Made by a program: the position numbers and the translations under genes. The notes under the pieces are model-generated. The model was not told where the DNA came from. It saw only the letters and a program-made list of their open reading frames with translations, and made no database searches. From assembly GCA_964036275.1 (NCBI GenBank), contig OZ038433.1:32335336-32399335 (forward strand): 64,000 nt of DNA, given 5' to 3'. Origin of the DNA: Litoditis marina. Its lineage: Eukaryota > Nematoda > Chromadorea > Rhabditida > Rhabditidae. The stretch's first letter is position 1. The number at the start of each line of letters is the position of its first letter. Below are positions 42,216 to 51,914 of this stretch, piece after piece.

Positions 42216-45200
42216 ATGGCTGATATCAAACCAAATCACACCATCTACATTAACAACCTCAATGAGAAAGTGAAGAAGGAAGGTAAATAGTTCAATTAAT
42301 TTTATATTATTTATTCAGCTCAACTTCTGATTCAGGGGAATTTTTCACCTCATTCAGACTATTCTGTTCTATGTGTTTCTTTTCAGAGCTGAAGAAGGCT
42401 CTACATGCTATATTTACTCAGTTTGGCGAAATTGTGTCCATCATGAGCTTCAAGACGCTACGCATGCGTGGACAAGCTCATGTTATCTTCAAGGAGGTGG
42501 GTTTGGCGAAAATTTGATTGAAATTACTTGAAGTTGTTAGGTTACCTTAAAGTAGGACGATTATGTGGACCAATCCCGTGTCAACGGTCCTTTAAACTGT
42601 AGTTGTACAATGTATTGCTGTTCAAAGGACTGAAGAGTTGCGATTGAACCTCATAATCGTCCTTCTTTAATCTCGCTTTTCGGCTTTTCTCGATCACCAT
42701 TTCGAAGCGGTGCAACATAGTGTTCATTATTGTCATCCCGGTTGGCAAAACTTGATAGACGTTTAGAGAGTGCGATTTATATATTTTTGCACTACCCTAT
42801 CTGTTTACCTTTGAAAATGTAACTCTAAATTACTCTACCAGTACAAGACCAATGATATCGTCTTTTTCCCATTTTTGTCTTACTGGTTTACATGTGAAGA
42901 ATGAAGTCATTGAATTAATCTTAGTTCCATTTCAGATTTCGTCCGCTTCCAACGCTCTACGAGCAATGCAAGGATTTCCTTTCTACGATAAACCGATGGT
43001 GCGTTTAAGTGAATCATTTGTTTCCGAAAGAATTACAGTGATACAGGTATTTCTATTCAATAGTGTGTTGTGGAACGTTTTGTGATAGAATAGGGAACTT
43101 TGTAGCACAGTAGTACAAATGTGAAGTGAAGCATATTCCTTTCAGAGTTCTTCGTTCAAGTTTATCCATTACAAGGAAACGCAATCTAAGATCAACATCT
43201 TATAATTTAGAGAACAAGTTTAATTATTCTACCCATAACTTGTACTCCTATGCTTCAGTACTTTATGTACTTTTTTATTGGACTATCAGTTGGGTCCCAT
43301 GTAGCAAGACTGGTCCGTGCGGGGCTTGAACACCTGAGGGGCAGACGGCTGGGAACCTTGGTTTCCGGTGCTGCTGCCGCTCTGTGCGTACTCCTCTCTG
43401 GCGTATCCGGCTCCGGTCGAAGTTCCGGCTCCCATATATCCACTTCCGTAGCCACCAGCTCCCATATAGCACGACTTGTCTCCCATCTTCGACTGTTTAT
43501 GGACATTTCTTACAGAGAATCCAGTTTTCTCGTGAAGATTCTGATGTTATCTCCAAGGCCAAGGGTACGTATGTCGAACGTGTCGCTAAGGCTCCGGTCA
43601 AGACCCAGAAGAAGAAGAAGGTATATATTTGATGACATTTGGTACTGCAGAATATTTACTAGAATTGTATCGTGTCACCGAAGTATTACCCAGTTGTGTG
43701 ACTTAATAGGTAAAAAATCAATGTGAAAATCGAGCAAGAAAAACGAAAACGTTTTTATATTTCTACCTAGATCATAGAGTGCGTCAGCGGTGTTTCAAAG
43801 CTCTACGGTTTTCATTAACCATAAGTGAAACCAGGAGCTAGAATTTCCTCTATTTGTTGATCTTTATTTTTGTTAGATATCAGATTATTTTTTATGAATC
43901 TTAAATGTTTGTTTTTGAGGGCGTGAAGGCTGCCCCAGCTGCTGCCAAGGTGGCTGAAGAAGGTCCGGCTCCCCCGAACAAGATTCTGTTCTGCACCAAC
44001 CTACCCGATGAGGCCACCACAGACATGCTACAGATCCTGTTCCAGCAGTACGTTTTATTCGGTTGAGTATGATGATTTATTACGCAAATGAGAGCGTGAA
44101 AAATATATGGAAATAAAAAAGTAAGAAGAAAACAGAAGTTGAGACACGACATAGGAAATCTGGGACTACTGGTAAACGTGTAGTAAACTAGTAGTAGTGA
44201 AAGGAGGAGTACTCTCGTGGTAGTGTAGGGGTATCCTTGTAGAAAACTAGTAGTAAATACGGACGTCAAATTAAAAAAATGCATTTTGGCAGTCTGAAAC
44301 TAGTCTTTTTACGTTACATTATCTCCACAGAATTTAAATCACAGTGATTTGTAGGCATTATGAGCACGTAGACAGTTAGTAGTAACTTACTCGTAGGCTA
44401 GTAGAAACCTGTAGTACGCTAACTAGGCAGGAAAGTGCTGAACATTCATAATATGGGAAAATTTCTATCGATTTAGTGCTACTGTAGAACGGGCTTAAGT
44501 ATAATATTTTTTGTTAGGGCTCGTGGCGCATTCACGTTATTCCATAGTGAGCGCTGAACAGTGAAGCGCGCCTGTAATCGTATACGACTAGCGATAAATG
44601 ATTTTGTAATTAGTTCGCCACGGTGCCCTTTTTGATACAAAAAAGTTTCTCAAAGTCTGACGTCTGATCATTTTGAACCAAGTTCTGGGTGTTTAAGTGC
44701 CGCCGCGTCTGATAGGCGTGCGCGCAGCGCACGTCATTATCGATTATTAAAGCAGCCGCTGCGCGGCTGTCAATAGTTTTGGGCTGAGCAATCAGATTTA
44801 CTAGTGCGAATCGCTGCAAACATAGGCTTATTTTTCTAAATGTTATTTAGAACACTTTGAGTGAGTGATGCTGAAAGTTTGAGCGTGAAACTACAACTTT
44901 TCAATTTTGACCAAAATCTGTTTTTCACATAAGGGTCCCCCACATGGTGCAAAAACTTTTTTGACTCCGAATCGGCTGATTTTTCCAAATGTTGTTTAGA
45001 ACACTTTAAGTGAGTGATGCTGAAAGTTTGAGAGTAAAACTACAACTTTTCAATTTTGACCAAAATCTGTTTTTCACATAAGGGTCCCCCACATGGTGCA
45101 AAAACTTTTTTGACTCCGAATCGGCTGATTCTTGCAAATGTTGTTTAGAACACTTTGAGTGAGTGATGCTGAAAGTTTGAGCGTAAAACTACAACTTTTC

Positions 45201-48200
45201 AATTTGGACCAAAATCTGTTTTTCACATAAGGGTCCCCCACATGGTGCAAAAACTTTTTTGACTCTTAATCGGCTGATTTTCGCAAATGTTGTTTAGAAC
45301 ACTTTGAGTGAGTGATGCTGAAAGTTTGAGAGTAAAACTACAACTTTTCAATTTTGACCAAAATCTGTTTTTCACATAAGGGTCCCCCACATGGTGCAAA
45401 AACTTTTTTGACTCCGAATCGGCTGATTTTCGCAAATGTTGTTTAGAACACTTTGAGTGAGTGATGCTGAAAGTTTGAGCGTAAATTGTTTAGAACACTT
45501 TGAGTGAGTGATGCTGAAAGTTTGAGCGTAAAACTACAACTTTTCAATTTTGACCAAAATCTGTTTTTCACATAAGGGTCCCCCACATGGTGCAAAAACT
45601 TTTTTGACTCCGAATCGGCTGATTTTTCCAAATGTTGTTCAGAACACTTTGAGTGAGTGATGCTGGAAGTTTGAGAGTAAAACTACAACTTTTCAATTTT
45701 GACCAAAATCTGTTTTTCACATAAGGGTCCCCCACATGGTGCAAAAACTTTTTTGACTCCGAATCGGCTGATTTTCGCAAATGTTGTTAAGAACACTTTG
45801 AGTGAGTGATGCTGGAAGTTTGAGAGTAAAACTACAACTTTTCAATTTTGACCAAAATCTGTTTTTCACATAAGGGTCCCCCACATGGTGCAAAAACTTT
45901 TTTGACTCCGAATCGGCTGATTTTTCCAAATGTTGTTTAGAACACTTTGAGTGAGTGATGCTGAAAGTTTGAGCGTAAAACTACAACTTTTCAATTTTGA
46001 CCAAAATCTGTTTTTCACATAAGGGTCCCCCACATGGTGCAAAAACTTTTTTGACTCCGAATCGGCTGATTTTTCCAAATGTTGTTCAGAACACTCTGAG
46101 TGAGTGATTCTGAAAGTTTGAGCGTGAAACTACAACTTTTCAATTTTGACCAAAATCTGTTTTTCACATAAGGGTCCCCCACATGGTGCAAAAACTTTTT
46201 TGACTCCGAATCGGCTGATTTTTCCAAATGTTGTTTAGAACACTTTGAGTGAGTGATGCTGAAAGTTTGAGCGTAAAACTACAACTTTTCAATTTTGACC
46301 AAAATCTGTTTTTCACATAAGGGTCCCCCACATGGTGCAAAAACTTTTTTGACTCCGAATCGGCTGATTTTTCCAAATGTTGTTCAGAACACTCTGAGTG
46401 AGTGATTCTGAAAGTTTGAGCGTGAAACTACAACTTTTCAATTTTGACCAAAATCTGTTTTTCACATAAGGGTCCCCCACATGGTGCAAAAACTTTTTTG
46501 ACTCCGAATCGGCTGATTTTTCCAAATGTTGTTTAGAACACTCTGAGTGAGTGATGCTGAAAGTTCGAGCGTGAAACTACAACTTTTCAATTTTGATCAA
46601 AATCTGTTTTTCACATAAGGGTCCCCCACATGGTGCAAAAACTTTTTTGACTCCGAATCGGCTGATTTTTCCAAATGTTGTTTAGAACACTCTGAGTGAG
46701 TGATGCTGAAAGTTCGAGCGTGAAACTACAACTTTTCAATTTTGATCAAAATCTGTTTTTCACATAAGGGTCCCCCACATGGTGCAAAAACTTTTTTGAC
46801 TCCGAATCGGCTGATTTTTCCAAATGTTGTTTAGAACACTCTGAGTGAGTGATGCTGAAAGTTTGAGCGTGAAACTACAACTTTTCAATTTTGACCAAAA
46901 TCTGTTTTTCACATAAGGGTCCCCCACATGGTGCAAAAACTTTTTTGACTCCGAATCGGCTGATTTTTTCAAATGTTGTTTAGAACACTCTGAGTGAGTG
47001 ATGCTGAGAGTTTGAGCGTGAAACTACAACTTTTCAATTTTGACCAAAATCTGTTTTTCACATAAGGGTCCCCCACATGGTGCAAAAACTTTTTTGACTC
47101 CGAATTGGCTGATTTTTTCAATTGATGTTTGGAACACTTTGAGGGAGTGAATGAGTGTTGTGAAACGAGCTCTTCTAGGAAACATGGTTGGCCTAAGCCT
47201 AAGCCTTTTTGCCTAGTAAAAATAATGCAAACGAGCCAGTATCACAAGTGAAATGCGCTTTTCCAGGATTATGACTGGCTTGCGCCCGATAAATCGCGTC
47301 GCTGCGCGCCGCGCAAATTAGATATTGACAAAATTCAAACGTTTTTCGTAGTCACAGCTTTGCGCAACATGTGTTGCAAAAATCAGACAAATCCGTTCAC
47401 AACTGCGCTAACAAGGTGCATGTAAAGACACCCCTTCCGAAAAACCCAACGAAACCCCCTTACCAGCTTTATAGAGAGGAGAGCGCACATCTTTCCCATT
47501 TCACACGTGTAAACTGACTTTTTTGGCATTCTGACATTGATATTCGGAATCTACGTGGTTGATTACACTGTTTTATGATGTTTAAGAAAAACATATTTTT
47601 TTCCCATTTTCACCCCACACCAACCATCAGAAAGTGAAAAAAACTATATTTTCGACTTGTATATCTCTATCAATTTTCGTGATAAGAACATTATTTTTTC
47701 AGTGTGCACTAGTCTTGCTCTTACCTACACATGTTTCAAATTTCAGAACTTTCTGTCTATTTTTAACCTTCCAACGAGATGCCTCAAAATGACAAAAAAC
47801 CACATTTTTAGATTCTAGGCCGAAGTTGAGAAAAACGTGAAATACGTGGAAATCGTTAAACTCAACAATTAGTCGTTTCAGAATTTGGCGCTGATTCCGA
47901 AAAACTATTCCTCGAGTTCTGAAAATGATGTCGAGCTGGTCCGATAGCTGACACCGTTTACTTTGGTGCCACCCTTTGAGCCAGCCTGCCACGTTTACGT
48001 GTAATTACAACCACCCAGTGACAATTTAGTGTTTATATTTGAAATCGCCATAGTTGAAGACTTCATTCTAGTAGTTTCCGCATCAAAACATTGTGTTTGG
48101 ACAGTTTTTCCAGTTTAGCCACCCCCAAAAAGTGCCAAAACCGTTGCTTATAAATCACAGTTTTTTGGCAATTTTGAAGATATCATCACACAACTTTCAG

Positions 48201-51200
48201 AATAGGTCCATAGATACCTCAGATACCAGGTTACCAACTTTCAGCTCCCTACCATCATTTTGGACTAGTTTACTAGTTGACCCCGGCTCTAAATTTCGTC
48301 ATCAGCGAATTTGACCTCGCAGATTTTGGTTTACAACTTTTTGTGAAAAATTGGGTGAACGAAATTTTTCACACAATACATCATTAGAAAGCCCGTGAAG
48401 TTTTCTAGGGGGAAAAACAACTTTAACTCACATATCCCCACCCATAAACCCACACGGCCGTCCACAACCAATGAAACTTCTATTTCAAGCTTCAAAAAAT
48501 TGTCAGTTTCGGCCCACAAAAAAGCATTTCACGTGTTTCACGTCATAGTACGTGTCCTGGAATTAGTCTAGAAATGTTCAGCGCATCGTGTTACCCTATA
48601 ATCACCTCATTTTCAGATCATTCCCTCAAAATTCCCTCCAAACCAGAGGCCAAACCTCCGAATTTGGCCGGAATTTGAGTTTTCTTGAAAAAAATAGTTG
48701 TAGGTAACATTAGAAACTTGTAAACTTTACTAAGAAGTTCACTTTTGTACATATAATCATAAAATAGTAATGCAAAAAATGAGAATATTTTGCAAAACCG
48801 GCGCTTGACTACTGTCTTCAGGCGGGATCGAACCCGCGCCCTCAGACTGCAATCAAACACGCAATCGCTGTGCTATCCTGTTTCCGGCACCGGAGGGTCA
48901 GCTCGCTGGTATATGGTCAGGCCCCGGAGGTCGCGGCGCGCGTTGACCTCTTGCTAGCTCATTGTTGAAGATAGGAGAAAGTTTTTTTCACGAAAATGAT
49001 CTACTCTTCAAGCTCTACCTGTCCATGTAGATCATTAGGCTGCCAGATGGCTGGTTGAAAAAGTCAATGTCCAAAATCGACCTTCTGACGGCTCTTGTTC
49101 AGTTTTGTGTGAACCGACTGATGATTGTAAAATGTCAAAATGATCGTAGTGAAATTCTCTACATTCTATCAAAAAACTGCGATCAAAGCTCAACTTACGA
49201 CCTCACAGGTAGATCAAAACCGCCAAAATTGAAAAATTTTCAACTTTTTAGGAAAACCAGTAGAAACATGGTTTAAAATCATTTTCATGGAATGAGGCGT
49301 ACATTTTCGAACTCCTTGGGAAAATCTCTATCCGATTCAACAACGAGTGAACGAAAAAACACAAAAGCGCGCGGTGCGCGCCAGCGCGTATTCACTATCA
49401 AAACACGACTTTCGGCGAGCCAGTGTGAAAAATTTTTGGTCAACTTTTTTTTCTTTTTTGCACAGCGCAACATTTCAGAACAAGGCAAACAAAATGATGT
49501 AGGTCAAAAAAAATTTGACCTACTTTGAAATTTCAACGTTACAGCGTGCGCGCGCAACTTCACGAAATTTTTCGAAAATTTCAGCAAAGATGCGGACTGA
49601 CTGAATCTATACATGTTCCAAATTTCAGCCCAATCGGACAAGTCTGACTTTTGCCGTTTTTGAAATTTTTTTGATCTACGCGTCATTACGCGCCGCGCGC
49701 ATGCAGAAATTGCAAAATTTGCAACTATTCAGATGCGCCCAAGTTTTGCGCACAATTTGGAACCAATTTTAGCTCCTCACATTAATTCCGCCGGTCGGTA
49801 GAAGCGTGCAACGGGGCTCAATTTAGCCAAAAACACGTTTCGGGCCCTAAAAATCGATAAAATCAATAATCTCAAAATTTTCTTGAAGATTCGAATTTAG
49901 TGGCCTAATACGGTTCTGTCGCCGTAGAGCTTGTGTTTTCAGGACCATTCATCTCTGAGATCTGAAAATCGCGCTTGTCGCGCGCGCGCCGCGCGCAAAG
50001 TTGCGGCTGGACCTAAAATTTTTGCTTCAGAATGACCGCCGTCAAAAGTTCTACGACGCAGTATACTTTTTAGCACGAGCTCATTCGCTGTTTTTGAGAA
50101 AATCAAAAAAAAAGTTTTTTTTGCAAAAAGTTTACCTTTTTAAAACACGCGCAGCGCGCGCCGCGCAGAATTTGAAAAAAAAATTCATTGCCCAATCGAT
50201 TGGAAACTATTTAGGCAAACTTTTTTATTATTACAGCGATTTGTAAAAATCAACATGCCAGCCACTACAACTCCTGAAACACGAAAATTTTACTTTTTGG
50301 CGGAAAATGCACGACGTTTGGACGTCGTGTGCACGCGTGCATGTACATTTTCACAAAATTCATACATGAATCGCGACCTGACGATATTTATATACAGGAA
50401 TTTTCAAAATGAACAAAAAGTCTATACGGCATGGCGCGCTACGCGCGCGGAAATACAGCAAGGGTGAAAAATCATGTCAAAACCCCCGTCCGCCTTTATA
50501 AAATAAAGATTGTGACGCGCCTTCAGACATCAGCAGCGTGGCGCAGTGGTAAGTGTCTCGCTTCAGAAGCGGGGACTCGAGAGTTCGAGTCCCGGATGGT
50601 GCAAAACATGGTAAACAGCAGAGCAATGCGATAGAGGATAACGTAACTACTTATAGAAGATATATGATCCTAAAAAATATAATTTATTTTTTATTTTTCA
50701 AAATTGACTTTTACCACAGATAAACTAGTAGCTGACTACCATCTCACTAGTAGTTAGGTAGGAGTAGAACTATAGTTTAACTCCTCCCCTACGCCTACAT
50801 TACTACAAGAAAACTAGTAGTTTTCTAGTAGTAGAATAGGGGTGTGGTAGGAGTTCACTAGTAGTTTACTTGTCGTTATAGAATCACTGTGGACAATGGA
50901 GAATATAGTTACAGAATGAAATATGGACACAATGCAGTAACGAGTACAATAACACGATGTGTACATAGTAGTTGTCACGAAAGTACAATCAGGAAATGAA
51001 CAAGATGTAACACAATGCACTATACTACAAATTTTATGTATCAGCTGGCAGCTGCTCGAGCATTGTTCGACAACCATCGTTAAATAGAAACATTCGAGTA
51101 GAAACGTGTTCCATCGGTTTTTTCTACGTGCGATGAGCGTCTATTAGGTGGTTTAACCAGTAACGGGTCTAAAATGTTGGTTTTACATACAAGGTAACTT

Positions 51201-51635
51201 TCCCTACTAAACGGCCAGTAGGAGCTCGAACGAACCGCTACTAGCGGTTCACTAGTTACACGGGTACCATGAATAAGTCATTCAAAATAAAAAAGTCATT
51301 AAAGTAAAAGTCATTAATTCACTTTTAGTCAGGATTTGAAAAATACGAAAATTTTCGAAAACTTTATTTCTGATTCTAAACGGTTTCTGTACTTAATGAC
51401 TTTTACTTTAATGACTTTTAATTTTGAATGACTTATTCTGGTTGCCAGTTACACGTTCTATTTGTTCAATTGCAGGTTCCCCGGCCTGCGTGATATTCGT
51501 CTGGTGCCGAATAGAGCTGGAATCGCATTCGTTGAGTTCGAGAGCGAGGAATTGGCAGCCCCAGCCAGGGCGGCATTGAACAACTTCAAGATAACCCCCG
51601 ACCAGCACATGAAGGTCGACTATGCCAAGAAGTAG
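42216..51635 (+). CDS. U1A/U2B''-type snRNP protein (two RRMs)
   Basis: Spliceosomal RNA-binding protein that binds the U1 and/or U2 snRNA loop. Exons: 42216-42282, 42387-42496, 42936-42998, 43516-43620, 43920-44047, 51476-51635 (TAG); 210 aa. RRM1 (about 7-85) has RNP2 IYINNL and RNP1 RGQAHVIF, plus the GFPFYDKPM strand. A short basic/Ala-rich linker (KTQKKKK, then AAPAAAK) precedes RRM2, with ILFCTNL and GIAFVEF and the YAKK C-terminus. The length and the LRMRGQA signature fit the SNF/U1A/U2B'' family. U1A and U2B'' cannot be separated from sequence alone. Exon 5 uses a TTTTTGAG acceptor. The last intron is 7.4 kb and repeat-filled. It may be followed in an operon by the HscB gene. Confidence 0.93.
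42552..42672. repeat. Short inverted-repeat element in snRNP intron 2
   Basis: AAAGTAGGACGATTATG at about 42550 is the approximate inverse of CATAATCGTCCTTCTTTA at about 42650. Confidence 0.6.
43267..43490 (-). CDS. Candidate nested terminal exon on the opposite strand (unknown protein)
   Basis: Within snRNP intron 3 a minus-strand frame runs from an acceptor-like AAACAG at 43496-43491 to a TGA near 43286, with AATAAA 7 bases after the stop. It is GC-richer than its surroundings and encodes a Gly/Ser/Tyr-rich tail with two CYMG repeats ([17 protein letters not shown], and SCYMGPN at the end). The first methionine is at 43486. I do not recognise the family. No upstream minus-strand exons are visible, so it could be a captured 3' end of another gene or a retroposed fragment. 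Confidence 0.35.
44160..44460. repeat. ACTAGTAGT-rich repeat
   Basis: Multiple CTAGTAGTA and GTAGTAAAC blocks, related to 50721-50880. The two flank the minisatellite region of the same intron. Confidence 0.55.
44830..47140 (+). repeat. Minisatellite, about 15 copies of a 149-bp unit
   Basis: The block CACATGGTGCAAAAAC recurs every 149 bp from about 44941 to 47072, with one truncated unit near 45431-45520. Units differ at a few positions and neighbours share variants, as expected from unequal exchange. The series of near-identical 70-codon minus-strand frames is a by-product: 149 is not divisible by three, so no frame crosses many units. It lies in the last intron of the snRNP gene. Confidence 0.96.
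48816..48896 (-). other. tRNA-like sequence, minus strand
   Basis: A-box-like ATAGCACAGCGATTG and a perfect B box GGTTCGATCCC in a fully paired T-arm (GCGGG and CCCGC). The anticodon arm (TGC in the loop) pairs poorly and the acceptor stem is unclear. A tRNA pseudogene or SINE is more likely than a working tRNA. Confidence 0.45.
50534..50605 (+). other. tRNA-like sequence, plus strand (loop CAG)
   Basis: A box TGGCGCAGTGG and B-box-like AGTTCGAGTCC. The anticodon stem CTCGC/GCGGG pairs 5 of 5 around loop TTCAGAA (anticodon CAG). The acceptor stem pairs 6 of 7. The T-arm is abnormal because GGGACTCGA folds back on TTCGAGTCCC. A long variable arm expected for tRNA-Leu is absent, so it is probably a pseudogene or tRNA-derived repeat. 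Confidence 0.45.
50721..50880. repeat. ACTAGTAGT-rich inverted repeat
   Basis: Arms with GTAGGAGTAGAACTA and AACTCCTCCCCTACGCC, and a perfect AAACTAGTAGTTT centre. Related to 44160-44460. Confidence 0.6.
51271..51439. repeat. Foldback element (AAGTCATT type)
   Basis: The left arm GAATAAGTCATTCAAAAT..AAAGTCATTAAAGTAAAAGTCATT is matched by its inverse complement ending AATGACTTATTC. It ends 36 bases before the last snRNP exon. Confidence 0.85.
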
Positions 51636-51914
51636 TACTGCTCCACGGAACAATCTGTTCCCATTTTGTGACATTATGTTACGTCACTTTACGTTGTTTC
51701 TATAATGATCCTCATTGTGTGTGGTTGCGTTGTTGTTCGCTATTTTATTTTATGTTGACAATGAACTTATTTTGAATCGTATTCCGATTGTTTGTTCCGA
51801 TGGTTTTGGTTGTGACCATGACTTTATTTGTGTATATGTTGGGTTGTGTAATTTGGATTCGTACTTTTGCAAAGTTTATCGATGAATCTCTCGGTAGTAT
51901 TACAGCGGGGAAAA
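51636..51914 (+). other. Short intercistronic gap with acceptor site
   Basis: 279 bp between the snRNP stop and the HscB start. TATTACAG at 51898-51905 ends 9 bases before the HscB ATG. The spacing suits a trans-spliced downstream operon gene, though this is not proof. Confidence 0.45.

Noticed and set aside
45223..46972. Series of nearly identical 70-codon minus-strand frames
   Set aside because: Each is the same stretch of a 149-bp minisatellite unit. No splice sites, no domain, and unit length is not a multiple of three.
44830..47140. CRISPR array
   Set aside because: Units are contiguous direct repeats with no unique spacers, in a eukaryotic intron.
50534..50605. Functional tRNA-Leu (CAG)
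   Set aside because: The T-arm folds abnormally and the long variable arm of tRNA-Leu is missing, so it is listed only as tRNA-like.
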